Positions 31,522-40,113 of a stretch of DNA of 64,000 nt are shown piece after piece; position 1 is the first letter of the stretch, and each line of letters begins with the position of its first letter. Origin of the DNA: JAPKZH01 sp964537875 (GTDB lineage Bacteria > Acidobacteriota > Aminicenantia > Aminicenantales > UBA4085); the NCBI GenBank assembly GCA_964537875.1, contig CAZIDN010000001.1, positions 62,001 to 126,000 on the forward strand. The letters are read 5' to 3'. The notes beneath the pieces are model-generated. The model saw nothing but the letters and a program-made list of their open reading frames with translations. It had not been told where the DNA came from and did not search any database. The translations under genes and the position numbers were made by a program.

Positions 31522-32777
31522 GCTGGTCCGCCAAATTCTTTGAGCGCCTCGAACATGGCCGCCACATTCTTCAGGGGAACGTTGGCCTGGATATTGTGGA
31601 CAGCGTTGAAAATGAACCCGCCGCCTTTGCCCAAGACCTCAGAGCGCCGGAGGACTTCTTCGCGGACGGACGCGGGCGTGCCGAACATCAGCGTTTTCTG
31701 GGTGTCCACACCGCCGCCCCAGAAGACGATGTCGCCCCCGTATTTTTTCTTGAGCTTTTCGGGCTCCATGCCCGCCGCCGAGCACTGGACGGGATTGAGG
31801 ATATCGAAGCCGGCTTCGATGATGGAGGGAACAAGCGTTTCCACCGCCCCGCAGGAGTGCTTGAAGGCCTTCCAGGAGGTGTTCTGATGGATCCAGTCGT
31901 TGACTTTTTTATAATAGGGAAAATACAGAGAGCGGAATGTCTCAACCGAACAAAACGTGGACTGCTGGGTGCCGAAATCCGTGCCGCAGATGAACACCGC
32001 TTGCACCCAGTCGCTGACTCTGGTTTTGATTTTCTCCAAGTTGGCCAGGGCGATCTCGGTCTGCCTTTCAAAGACTTTATGGATATAGGACTGCCGGGTC
32101 AGCGTCGAAATGTACCATTCCTCGATGTCTCGGATGCCTTTCGGGTGCTTCAGGAAGGGCGCGGGGACCAGGGCGATGTCGCCGAAGGCCGTCCCGCCGA
32201 ATGTGACGATTACGCCGCGACCGGTCTCGGCGGCCTGCCTGGACGCAGCCTCAAAATAGTCGAGGTCTTTGTCGGAGATAGGGCCGAATTCTTCCAAATT
32301 GTCATCGGGATTTAGCTGCGCCTCTTCGATCGGCTCTTGCCGGACGATCGTGTCGAAAAAGAAGCCGTCTTTGGGCATGCGGCCGGAGGGCGGCGCCGAG
32401 AGGTCGCCTTTGGGATAGATGAGCGTATCGCCGTTGGCGTCTTTTCGGACCTTGAAATGCTCGGAGACGAGGACTTCCGTGCCGTCGTCCATACGCCAGG
32501 GCTTCCAGTTTTCGTTGGGGAATCCGAACAGAGTCTCGGCTGCATAAACGCCCTCGACGTCGATCCCCAGAACCCACTTCAAATCTTCATCGATCAGGCC
32601 GAGCATCTGGTAGGGCTCGTGAACCTTGACCGGCCGTTTTTGCAGTCCATAATGGTCGCGGAGCCCGATGACGCAGTTGACATGCATGCCCGTGACCGCG
32701 GTCGCGCCGAAATCGACGGGGATGCGGTCCGGCTCCCTGTGGTTCAGGGCCTGAATGACCCTGTCTTTGCTTGTCAT
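31518..32777 (-). CDS. Uroporphyrinogen decarboxylase-family (methyltransferase-like) protein
   Basis: 419 residues of the UroD/MtaA superfamily: the start MTSKDRVIQALNHREPDRIPVDFG is a hallmark of the non-heme branch of this family. KAFKHSCGAVETLVPSIIEAGFDILNPVQ contains the His-x-Cys pair used as zinc ligands in corrinoid-dependent methyltransferases. It is therefore more likely a methyltransferase-like enzyme than the heme-pathway HemE. The gene shares an operon with an MFS sugar transporter (4-base overlap) and is divergent from a MetH-activation-like gene, which supports a corrinoid link. UroD-like proteins of this type are frequent in sugar catabolic clusters with unknown reactions. AAAGG before ATG. 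Confidence 0.85.
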   Translation of the reverse strand: MTSKDRVIQALNHREPDRIPVDFGATAVTGMHVNCVIGLRDHYGLQKRPVKVHEPYQMLGLIDEDLKWVLGIDVEGVYAAETLFGFPNENWKPWRMDDGTEVLVSEHFKVRKDANGDTLIYPKGDLSAPPSGRMPKDGFFFDTIVRQEPIEEAQLNPDDNLEEFGPISDKDLDYFEAASRQAAETGRGVIVTFGGTAFGDIALVPAPFLKHPKGIRDIEEWYISTLTRQSYIHKVFERQTEIALANLEKIKTRVSDWVQAVFICGTDFGTQQSTFCSVETFRSLYFPYYKKVNDWIHQNTSWKAFKHSCGAVETLVPSIIEAGFDILNPVQCSAAGMEPEKLKKKYGGDIVFWGGGVDTQKTLMFGTPASVREEVLRRSEVLGKGGGFIFNAVHNIQANVPLKNVAAMFEALKEFGGPA

Positions 32778-32850
32778 GGTCTCACCCTTTCAAAGCCTCT
32801 CCGGATTTCCAGATTACTCATTTTTTGGCGGATTTGCAAAAGAAAAAATG

Positions 32851-32874
32851 TGAAATGGAAGAGATCCATTTAAT
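32851..32874 (-). promoter_or_regulatory. Candidate operator shared with the GH84-fusion operon
   Basis: On the minus strand: ATTAAA, five bases, CTCTTCCATTTCA. It includes a 7-bp palindrome (AAATGGA at 32853-32859 with TCCATTT at 32865-32871). The same two blocks occur at 10408-10430. It lies 74-97 bases upstream of the UroD-like start in the divergent promoter region. Confidence 0.35.
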
Positions 32875-32907
32875 ATAAACGCATAAATAGGACGAGTTTC
32901 TGTTGAC

Positions 32908-33633
32908 ATGACCCATAGCGTATTGAAGCAAAATTGTTTAAAATATGGTCTTATGCTCATAGAGAATATTCCTATTTCTCTGGACCCGAACGAATTGATC
33001 CGGCGTCTTCGTCTCGGCAAGCACGAAAATGCCGGGCGGCTTGTCGAAGAGCTGATCGAGACGGCCCGGCCGCTGATCGCCCCGAAAGCTTTCTACGAGA
33101 TTGCCTATATCGATAAAAAGGAGGACGATGCCGTCGAGATCGGCGGATTGAATTTCCGAAGCCGCGTTTTGCGGAAGAACCTGGATCAAGCGGAACGGGT
33201 TTTTCCTTTTGTCCTCACCATCGGCGGCCGTCTCGAAGAAAAAGCCGGCTCTTCGGGCGATCTTCTCAGGCGGTATTACCTGGAAACGATCGCCGACCTG
33301 GCCCTCCTGTCGGCCGGCGAATATTTTGAGAACTATTTGAAGAAGCGCTTTGGCCTTTCCAAGATCTCGAGCATGAGCCCCGGGTCTCTCCCCGATTGGC
33401 CGGTGACGGAGCAGAAGCCTCTGTTTGCCCTGCTGGGAGAAACCGAGGCGGCGATCGGCGTCCGGCTGATGGAGAGCATGCTGATGATCCCAAGGAAATC
33501 CGTCTCGGGCATCTATTTCCCGACCGAAGTCTCTTTTTTTTCCTGCCAGCTGTGCCAACGGGAGCGCTGCCCGGGGCGAAAAGCGGTCTTCGATGAGACC
33601 CTCAAGCAGACATACGGTTTGACCGAGGAGTGA
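32908..33633 (+). CDS. MetH-activation-domain-like protein
   Basis: 241 residues resembling the vitamin-B12-dependent methionine synthase activation domain as a free-standing protein: VFPFVLTIGGRLEEKA, YLETIADLALLSAGEYFENYLKKRF, SPGSLPDWPVTEQKPLFALLGET and ESMLMIPRKSVSGIYFPTE. A cysteine-rich end follows (SCQLCQRERCPGRKA). In MetH this domain binds S-adenosylmethionine and re-methylates oxidised cobalamin. A free-standing version next to a UroD/methyltransferase-like gene suggests a corrinoid methyl-transfer system, but no corrinoid-binding protein gene is visible here. The start could be ATG 32908 or ATG 32953; a TTGACA overlaps the first, which slightly favours the second. Confidence 0.75.
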   Translation: MTHSVLKQNCLKYGLMLIENIPISLDPNELIRRLRLGKHENAGRLVEELIETARPLIAPKAFYEIAYIDKKEDDAVEIGGLNFRSRVLRKNLDQAERVFPFVLTIGGRLEEKAGSSGDLLRRYYLETIADLALLSAGEYFENYLKKRFGLSKISSMSPGSLPDWPVTEQKPLFALLGETEAAIGVRLMESMLMIPRKSVSGIYFPTEVSFFSCQLCQRERCPGRKAVFDETLKQTYGLTEE

Positions 33634-33639
33634 CGTTCC

Positions 33640-34707
33640 TTGTCGCCATCCAAGCATCCATGGCTGAAGCCCCTCTCGGTTTTTCTGGCTGTCTCGGCGG
33701 TCTGCCTCATTTTTGCGCGGGCCGAAGAGCCCGGCGAGAAGAAGCCTTCCGGGGTCTACGGATTTTATCTAGACAACGACCTCTTCGCCGGGACCGACCG
33801 GGGCTATACGAACGGCTTGAAATTCGTCTGGGTCTCGCCGGGCCTCAACGGCCGTCCCGAAGATTTTCGCCTGCCGGGCTGGCTGGATTTTCTGAGCCGG
33901 AAGCTTTCCCTGGTGCGGTCGCCCGGCTCCCGACGTTTCGTTTCGGCTTTTTTGGGCCAGAATATCTTCACGCCCAATGACATCGAGCGTTTCGATCTCA
34001 TCGTCTGGGATCGGCCGTACGCCGGGATCGCCTACGCGGGCCTCGGCTTCCACAGAATCGGCCGCTCCTCGATGGAGACCGTCGAGCTGGATATCGGGGT
34101 CATCGGTCCCCTGTCCCTCGCCGGTGACATCCAGAAAATCCATCATAAATTCTTCGGTTTCGCGCCGCCCAACGGCTGGGCTCACCAGCTCAAGAACGAA
34201 CCGGTTCTGGGGATCGCCTATGACCATAAATGGAAGCCTTGGCAGGGAGAAAAACGTGGAGGCTTCGGCTCGGACCTGGTCTTGCACGGCGGTGGGGAGC
34301 TGTCCAATGCGATCACCCGAGCCAACACGGGGGTGGAGATGAGGATCGGGTGGAACGTGCCGAACGATTTCGGCACTTCCCGTATCCAGCCGGGTAGCGA
34401 CAGCTCCTCGCTGGTGGAGGACAAGGACGGGCGGCTTTCCGGCCAAGGCCGCTTTAGCCTTCAGGCATTCTTTGCCCTTGAAGGACACGCCGTTCTGAGG
34501 GACATCTTTCTTGACGGCAACAGCTTCCGTAAAAGCCATCGGGTCGATAAAAATCCCTTCACGGCCGATATCGTCCTTGGGTTGGCCTTTCGCAGCAAGC
34601 GATTCAAGCTCAGTTACGGCTTTGTCTATCAGACCAAGCAGTTCAAGACTCAAACGAGAAATCCCGTCTTCGGATCGTGGCAGATCGCTCTGGGTCTCTT
34701 CGATTGA
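33640..34707 (+). CDS. LpxR-like outer-membrane lipid A deacylase
   Basis: 355 residues of the DUF2219/LpxR family with a signal peptide (PLSVFLAVSAVCLIFARAEE). Matching segments: GVYGFYLDNDLFAGTDRGYTNGLKFVW, FLGQNIFTPNDI, DRPYAGIAYAGLGF and LDIGVIGPLSLAGDIQKIHHKFFGFAPPNGWAHQLKNEPVLGI. LpxR removes the 3'-acyloxyacyl group of lipid A in the outer membrane; the Asn/Asp and His residues of that active site (LDNDLF, KIHHK) are present. The TTG start has GAGGAG nine bases upstream, at the end of the previous gene. Its presence implies an LPS-type outer membrane. Confidence 0.85.
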   Translation: MSPSKHPWLKPLSVFLAVSAVCLIFARAEEPGEKKPSGVYGFYLDNDLFAGTDRGYTNGLKFVWVSPGLNGRPEDFRLPGWLDFLSRKLSLVRSPGSRRFVSAFLGQNIFTPNDIERFDLIVWDRPYAGIAYAGLGFHRIGRSSMETVELDIGVIGPLSLAGDIQKIHHKFFGFAPPNGWAHQLKNEPVLGIAYDHKWKPWQGEKRGGFGSDLVLHGGGELSNAITRANTGVEMRIGWNVPNDFGTSRIQPGSDSSSLVEDKDGRLSGQGRFSLQAFFALEGHAVLRDIFLDGNSFRKSHRVDKNPFTADIVLGLAFRSKRFKLSYGFVYQTKQFKTQTRNPVFGSWQIALGLFD

Positions 34708-34711
34708 AAAA

Positions 34712-36079
34712 TCAAGCTTGGGCCGGCGGCTGCGGCGCAGCCGGTCGGGGGCTCTTGTTGATCCTCCGCATCAGAAAGAAAACCGGGAGCCCGGTCACGA
34801 GAAAGATCGCCCCCATGAGCGCCTGCTTGGTCTGCGTCAAAAGGACGTTGACCGATATCCCCATCAGGAACAGGACAAAAAAGGCCGGCACGACCGGGTA
34901 AAGTGGGACTCGGGCCCCAGAATAGGGCTGTCCCGAAAGCTTCGCTTTCCGACGCAGGACAAAAATCGTCGAAGCCACGACGGCAATATTCATGCTGTCC
35001 AGGAACATGACATAGTTCACGATATTCTCGAAGGTGCCCAGAAAGAAAATCGAGAGGAGAATGACGGCGACAAAAAAGAGGAGGGCGAATTCCTGGGCCT
35101 GGGTGCGCGGATTAACTTTTTTGAAAACCTGGGGAAGGGTGCGGTCCTCGGCCATGGCATAATAAGCGCGGGGGATTTGCATCAGCGTCACATTCAGGAA
35201 TCCGGTGGCCGAGAGGAAGATGGCCAGAGAGACGAAGAGATAGCCGAAGCTGCCGAAACAGACGCGGGCCACCTCGGCTGCGACGAGCTTGGCCTCGGCG
35301 ATCCCCTGCACCCCGAGGACTTTGAAATAAGCGAAGTTGATGGACAGGTAGCAGGCGATGATGATGAGCACGCCGATAAGGATGGCCCGAGGCATGTTGC
35401 GCTGGGCTTTTTGGACGTCGGCGCCGAAGTTGATCGTGCACTGGTAGCCGCCGTAGGTGTAAAACACGGAGATGAGACCGATGGCCAAGGCCAGCCACCA
35501 GGGATTCGACGATTCTCCCGCCGCCGGCAGCGAGGCCGCCGCCGGAAACCCGTGATGCCGAAACGCCGCGAAGACAAGCAGGGCGATCATCCCGATCTTG
35601 ATCAGGGTCAGGATGTTCTGGGCCCAGGCGCCCGTCTTGATCCCGAGATAGTTGATGATGAGAAGGATGAGCATCAGCCCGGCCGCCGAGAGCTGGACGG
35701 CCAGCTGGGATTGGAGCCTCTGGGGCAGGATGATCGGGTTGAGATATTCGGCGCCGATGATGGCCACCGCCGCTGCCCCGGCGCCGTTGACGATGAGCAC
35801 GCTTGTCCAATTAAGCATGAAGGCCAGGAGGCTGCCGTAGCTCTCCGCGACAACTTTATAGAAGGACCCCGGACGGGGAAAGCGGGAGCCGATCTCGGCA
35901 AAGGTGAGGGCGCCGAGCAGGCTGATCAGGCCGCCCAGACTCCAGGCGGCAAAGAAAAGAACCGGCTTTTGAGTGGCCTCGGCCACGATGGCCGGCGTCC
36001 GGAATATGCCGATCCCGATGACGAGGCTGACGACGATCATCGTCGTATCGAACGTCGTCAGCTTCGCTTTGATGGCCAT
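34712..36079 (-). CDS. Amino acid permease (APC superfamily)
   Basis: 455 residues with 12 hydrophobic helices. Start region: LTTFDTTMIVVSLVIGIGIFRTPAIVAEAT, the APC helix-1 motif GxGIF, followed by LGGLISLLGALTFAEIGSRFPRPGSFYKVVAESYG. Typical members import or exchange amino acids. The ATG at 36079 is preferred over a TTG at 36103 that lies inside an inverted repeat. Its stop is four bases from the convergent LpxR-like stop. Substrate not assignable from sequence. Confidence 0.9.
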   Translation of the reverse strand: MAIKAKLTTFDTTMIVVSLVIGIGIFRTPAIVAEATQKPVLFFAAWSLGGLISLLGALTFAEIGSRFPRPGSFYKVVAESYGSLLAFMLNWTSVLIVNGAGAAAVAIIGAEYLNPIILPQRLQSQLAVQLSAAGLMLILLIINYLGIKTGAWAQNILTLIKIGMIALLVFAAFRHHGFPAAASLPAAGESSNPWWLALAIGLISVFYTYGGYQCTINFGADVQKAQRNMPRAILIGVLIIIACYLSINFAYFKVLGVQGIAEAKLVAAEVARVCFGSFGYLFVSLAIFLSATGFLNVTLMQIPRAYYAMAEDRTLPQVFKKVNPRTQAQEFALLFFVAVILLSIFFLGTFENIVNYVMFLDSMNIAVVASTIFVLRRKAKLSGQPYSGARVPLYPVVPAFFVLFLMGISVNVLLTQTKQALMGAIFLVTGLPVFFLMRRINKSPRPAAPQPPAQA

Positions 36080-36091
36080 TTTATTGATAGA

Positions 36092-36178
36092 GTCAAACCT
36101 CAACCATCAACACTTTAAAATCTTTGTTTCAGAAAGTCACCTCTTAAAAAAGGAATTTGTTGAATGTTGAGGTTTGAC
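36092..36178. repeat. Inverted repeat pair between permease and ppiD
   Basis: A perfect 13-base inverted pair (36092-36104 with 36166-36178) extends to about 20 bases with two mismatches; 61 AT-rich bases lie between. Short palindromic solo elements of this kind are sometimes left by REP-associated transposases, but no transposase is present here. Confidence 0.5.
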
Positions 36179-36199
36179 CCCGATCGATGACAATCCGGG

Positions 36200-38131
36200 C
36201 TATTTCTCCGATTCGTACCGGGAGAGAATATCGTTGGTCGTCTGCAGAAACAGGTTGTATTTGATCTTCACGCCCTTCTCGTCTCTCAGCTTGGCGAGAT
36301 AGGATTGGAGGAACTTGGTCTTTTTCGTTTCGAAGAGGCTTGAGGTCTGGGTCTCTTTTTCTTTTTCAAACTCGGCTTTCTCTGCCTGCTTTCGGTCGAG
36401 GACGCGGACGACGGCGTAGCCGTTTTCGAATTCCACGGGATCGCTCACCTGCTTGAAGGGCAGGCTGAAGGCGAGCCTGTCGATCTCCGGGTTTTCCCCT
36501 ATGACGCCGATATATTGCTCCTTTTTGTGTTCGTTGATGGTCTTGTATTCCAGCTTGTACTTCTGGGCGATATCCTCCCAGTTTTTGTCTGTCAGCTTGG
36601 CCCGGACCTCTTTGATGGTTGCCAGGGCTTTGTCCTTTTTGGCGGCTTCTGTGACATCGTTCTCGACGTCGGGGGCGACCTCGTCGAAGTTCGCCGCCCG
36701 AGGCGCCTCGGTTTTTCGCAGCTCGGCGATCCCAACCCCGCCGTAGGTATCGATGGGCGCGGAGATCTCTTTGTCTTTAAGCTTGAAAAGGGCGGTGGCG
36801 ATGGCGCCCGAGGGGTCGATGTCCTGGAGGGCTTGCCCTTCCTTCAGGAGCCCCGTGTTCTGGATCTTTTGGCCGAGCTTGCGGGCGGCGGCATCCAGGT
36901 TTTTTTCCTTCCTGGCGCTTGTCTCCAGGTTGCCGATCCTCTGGGCGGCCATGGCCCTGGCTTTTTGGTCGAGGAGGATGTTCCGGATCCTGGGCTTGGC
37001 CTCGGTCAGAGGCGTCGTAGCGGCCGGCTCTTTCTCCGTGACTTTGATGATGGAAATCCCGTCCTCCAGCGTGATGAGGTCGGACACTTTCCCGGTCCCG
37101 AGCTTTTTGATCTCCTCCTGCTCTTTGGTCGCGAGAGCCTGCCATTCGTAAAGGCCCCAGTCCCCGCCGGTCTTGGCCTTGTCGTCCTTGGAATGCACTT
37201 TGGCCAGAGCCGCGAAATCCTCGCCCCTCCGGATCCGGTCCATCACGCTTTGGGCTTCGGCCTGGACGAGGGCTTTGTCCTGGCCGGCCAACGGCAGATA
37301 GATGCGGCTGACCTTGAGCTTCTCGGGAATCTGGAACTGGGCCAGGTTGTCTTTGTAATACGATTCGATCTCTGATTCCCCCAGCTCGACCTCTTTTTTC
37401 AAATCGTCCGTTTTGAGAAAGACGTAAGCCGCCTCACGCTTTTCCGGGATCTTGTATTTGTCCTTGTTCTTTTCAAAATAGCTCCGCGCCTCGGCGGCCT
37501 GAGGTTTCTGGGTCAGCTCGACCTTGCTTTTTTCGAGCACCAGGTATTCGACCTTGGCGCTTTCCTTTTCTTTCTGGTAGTTCTGCCAAACCTCATCAGG
37601 CGTGACGGCGACGCCCATGGTGATCACCTGGATGACTTTGTTCAGGATGATATCCTTGCGAAGGCTGCCCTCGAAATCGCCCAGGGAGATCCTGTTCCAG
37701 GCCAGCCGGCGCCGGTATTCTTCGAAGCCGATGAATTTTCCGTCCTGCTGAAGGCCGGGGAAGCTGATGATTTTGTCGCGGACCTCCTGGTCCGAGGCCT
37801 GGAGGCCCATGTCCTTGGCCAGCTCGGAGAGGAGGGCCTGCTCGATCATTTGCTCCAGCACTTGCTTGGGGATGTTGAGCTGCTCGATGAAGCTGCGGTT
37901 GAGCTCTTTGAACTGGTTTTTCAGGGCTTCCAGCCGGCTTCTCAGCGCTTGGAAGTAGGTATCGGTGGAAATGCGCACTTTTCCGACCGAGACGAGCGCG
38001 CCGGCGCCGACTCCTTCTCCCTTGGTCAGGCCGCCGCCCCAGACCACGAAAATGGAGACGATGAACATGGCGATGACGATCCACAGGGTAGGCTTGAGCG
38101 ATTTGACGTTTTTTCGCATCGTTTTTAGCAT
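36200..38131 (-). CDS. SurA/PpiD-like peptidyl-prolyl isomerase and chaperone
   Basis: 643 residues. An N-terminal membrane anchor (PTLWIVIAMFIVSIFVVWGGG) places the body in the periplasm. A SurA-type N-domain follows (RSFIEQLNIPKQVLEQMIEQALLSELAKDMGLQ). A parvulin-like rotamase domain spans about residues 260-370 (LKVSRIYLPLAGQ, DRIRRGEDFAALAKVHSKDDKAKTGGDWGLYEWQAL, ISIIKVTEKEP). A second, diverged PPIase-like region precedes the C-terminus. It matches PpiD in layout and aids folding of exported proteins. It is the last gene of the ispH-rpsA operon, 64 bases after the acyl-CoA dehydrogenase. Confidence 0.88.
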   Translation of the reverse strand: MLKTMRKNVKSLKPTLWIVIAMFIVSIFVVWGGGLTKGEGVGAGALVSVGKVRISTDTYFQALRSRLEALKNQFKELNRSFIEQLNIPKQVLEQMIEQALLSELAKDMGLQASDQEVRDKIISFPGLQQDGKFIGFEEYRRRLAWNRISLGDFEGSLRKDIILNKVIQVITMGVAVTPDEVWQNYQKEKESAKVEYLVLEKSKVELTQKPQAAEARSYFEKNKDKYKIPEKREAAYVFLKTDDLKKEVELGESEIESYYKDNLAQFQIPEKLKVSRIYLPLAGQDKALVQAEAQSVMDRIRRGEDFAALAKVHSKDDKAKTGGDWGLYEWQALATKEQEEIKKLGTGKVSDLITLEDGISIIKVTEKEPAATTPLTEAKPRIRNILLDQKARAMAAQRIGNLETSARKEKNLDAAARKLGQKIQNTGLLKEGQALQDIDPSGAIATALFKLKDKEISAPIDTYGGVGIAELRKTEAPRAANFDEVAPDVENDVTEAAKKDKALATIKEVRAKLTDKNWEDIAQKYKLEYKTINEHKKEQYIGVIGENPEIDRLAFSLPFKQVSDPVEFENGYAVVRVLDRKQAEKAEFEKEKETQTSSLFETKKTKFLQSYLAKLRDEKGVKIKYNLFLQTTNDILSRYESEK

Positions 38132-38195
38132 AATCTCACCTCAGAATATTTTGGGAAAAATTCGGTGTGCGTCACCGGATTTTCCTCCGGATTTT

Positions 38196-39344
38196 TCATG
38201 ACGATTCTTTCAGAAGGCTCCTGGCGATCACCAGGCGTTGGATTTCCGATGTCCCTTCGTAGATCGATAAGACGCGGGCGTCCCGGTAGATCCTTTCGAT
38301 CTCGAATTCGCTGGAATAGCCATAGCCGCCGTGGATCTGGAGGGCCTGGTAGGCGATTCGATTGGCCGCTTCGGAGGCGTAGAGCTTGGCCATCGAAGCC
38401 TCTTTCGAAAAGGGCTTGTCCCGGTCGAACAGGTCGGCGGCCCTATAGGTCAACAGCCGGGCGGCCTCCAGCTGGGTGGCGCAGTCGGCGAGCATAAACT
38501 GGACGGCCTCGAACTCGGCGATCTTTTTTCCGAAGGCCTGGCGCTGCCGGGCGTAGTTCAGCCCTTCTTCGAGGGCCCGCTGGGAAAGGCCGACAGCCTG
38601 GGCGGCGATCCCGATCCGCGAATAGTCCAGGCAGTGGAAAGCGATCGAGGCTCCCTTTCCCTCTCCGCCCAGCAGGTTGTCGGCGGGCACCCGGCAGTCC
38701 TCGAGGATGACTTCGGCGGTCGGCGATGAATGCAGCCCCATCTTTTTTTCGACTTTGGAGACCAGGAATCCCGGGAAGCTTTTTTCGACGATAAAAGCGC
38801 TGAGCTTTTTGAGGCCGGGCTCTTTCTCGGTGACCGCAAAGATGATCAGGCCGGCGGCTTCCGTGCCGCTGGTGACCCAGGCTTTTGTCCCGTTGAGAAT
38901 ATAAAAATCGCCCTGCTTTTGGGCCTTGGTTTTCAGGGCCGTGGCGTCGGATCCGGCCTCGGGCTCCGTGATCGAAAACGCCCCCAGGAGATCCCCCTTG
39001 GCGGCCGGCGGAAGGTAGGTGGATTTTTGCCTGTCCGTCCCGTATTTCAGGATGGAATAGCAGAAGAGCGAAGAGTGGACGCTCACGATGAGGCAGACGG
39101 TCGGCGAGATCCGGCTCAGTTCTTCGAGGACGAGGACATTGGAGATGGCGTCTGTTTTTATGCCGCCGAACTCGGCGGGGATGCTCATCCCGAGGATGCC
39201 GAGGCTTCCCAGCTTCCGGATGATGGCGCCCGGGAATTCATGCCTGTCCTCCAGCTCTTTGACCCGGGGACGGATCTCTTTCTCGGCAAAATCCCGGATC
39301 ATGTCCCGGAGGAGAATTTGATCTTCGCTCAGCTCAAAGTTCAT
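38196..39344 (-). CDS. Acyl-CoA dehydrogenase
   Basis: 382 residues, full length: FELSEDQILLRDMIRDFAEKEI, GCGSIPxxHxG-like FGGIKTDAISNVLVLEELSR, TEPEAGSDATALKTKA, YILNGTKAWVTSG, DYSRIGIAAQAVGLSQRALE, AFGKKIAEFEAVQFMLADCAT, and RIYRDARVLSIYEGTSEIQRLVIAR with the catalytic glutamate in YEGTSE. It oxidises acyl-CoA to the enoyl-CoA using FAD, feeding an electron-transfer flavoprotein. The chain-length preference cannot be read reliably. The ATG overlaps the HIT gene stop by four bases. Confidence 0.95.
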   Translation of the reverse strand: MNFELSEDQILLRDMIRDFAEKEIRPRVKELEDRHEFPGAIIRKLGSLGILGMSIPAEFGGIKTDAISNVLVLEELSRISPTVCLIVSVHSSLFCYSILKYGTDRQKSTYLPPAAKGDLLGAFSITEPEAGSDATALKTKAQKQGDFYILNGTKAWVTSGTEAAGLIIFAVTEKEPGLKKLSAFIVEKSFPGFLVSKVEKKMGLHSSPTAEVILEDCRVPADNLLGGEGKGASIAFHCLDYSRIGIAAQAVGLSQRALEEGLNYARQRQAFGKKIAEFEAVQFMLADCATQLEAARLLTYRAADLFDRDKPFSKEASMAKLYASEAANRIAYQALQIHGGYGYSSEFEIERIYRDARVLSIYEGTSEIQRLVIARSLLKESS

Positions 39345-39838
39345 CGCTTTCTCATTTTTTTCTGGAACAGGGGGCGCAGCCGCGCGTAGGTCGTGTCCAG
39401 GTCCTCGATGACGACCCTGGTCCGGCCGACGATGGGCATGAAATTCGAGTCTCCCGTCCAGCGGGGGATGAGATGGAAATGGAAATGATCGGCGATGCCG
39501 GCGCCGGCGCTTTTGCCCAGGTTCATGCCCAGGTTGAAGCCATGCGGACGATAGTTCTTTTTCAGGATGTCCAGGCCCATCTTGAGAAGGTCGGAGATCT
39601 CATCGCTCAATTCCTTCCGTGATTGCTCAAAAGAGGCGATGTGCTTGTAGGGCGCGACCATCAGGTGGCTGGGCAGATAGGGGAATTTATTGAGGAGGAT
39701 GAAGCTGTGGGCTCCTCGATAAAGAACGTAGCCCCGTTTGTCGTCCTTGAAGCGGCGGGCGCGGCAGAAGATGCATCCCTTCGTCTGTTCGACTTTCCGG
39801 ACGTAGGGTTCTCGCCAGGGAGCCGCAATATATCTCAT
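39341..39838 (-). CDS. HIT-family hydrolase/Ap4A phosphorylase-like protein
   Basis: 165 residues: CIFCRARR (zinc-type pair near the N-terminus), GAHSFILLNKFPYLPSHLMVAPYKHIASF, and NLGMNLGKSAGAGIADHFHFHLIPRW with the catalytic His triad HFHFH. Bacterial members hydrolyse dinucleoside polyphosphates or nucleoside phosphoramidates. The four-base overlaps with the HU gene upstream (39835) and the acyl-CoA dehydrogenase downstream (39344) show one operon. Confidence 0.93.
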   Translation of the reverse strand: MRYIAAPWREPYVRKVEQTKGCIFCRARRFKDDKRGYVLYRGAHSFILLNKFPYLPSHLMVAPYKHIASFEQSRKELSDEISDLLKMGLDILKKNYRPHGFNLGMNLGKSAGAGIADHFHFHLIPRWTGDSNFMPIVGRTRVVIEDLDTTYARLRPLFQKKMRKR

Positions 39839-40113
39839 GATTTATTGATCAGCTCTTTGAGCAGCTTGCTCGGCTTGAAATAGAGGACTTTCTTCGGAGG
39901 AACTTTGACCGGGTCTCCGGTCCGCGGATTCCGGCCGGAGCGGGAGGGCCGGTTCCGGAAGCGGAAGCTACCGAACCCCCGGACCTCGATTTCCTCGCCC
40001 TTGAGGATGGCGCCCTTGATCGTGTCAAAAAAGAGATTCACACCGATTTCCGCTTCCTGCTTGGGGATGTTCAATTCCTTGGAGATTTTGTTGATGAGGT
40101 CGGCTTTAATCAT
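39835..40113 (-). CDS. HU/IHF-family DNA-binding protein
   Basis: 92 residues with the HU/IHF fold: MIKADLINKISKELNIPKQEAEIGVNLFFDTIKGAILKGEEIEVRGFGSFRFRNRPSRSGRNPRTGDPVKVPPKKVLYFKPSK. The GRNPRTGDPV arm bends DNA. It overlaps the end of rpsA by eight bases. In enterobacteria ihfB also follows rpsA, so this position suggests an IHF-beta-like role, but one-gene HU cannot be excluded. Confidence 0.95.
   Translation of the reverse strand: MIKADLINKISKELNIPKQEAEIGVNLFFDTIKGAILKGEEIEVRGFGSFRFRNRPSRSGRNPRTGDPVKVPPKKVLYFKPSKLLKELINKS

Noticed and set aside
34511..36118. 535-residue plus-strand open frame opposite the amino acid permease
   Set aside because: Highly charged sequence typical of an antisense frame of a membrane protein; overlaps the LpxR-like gene end.
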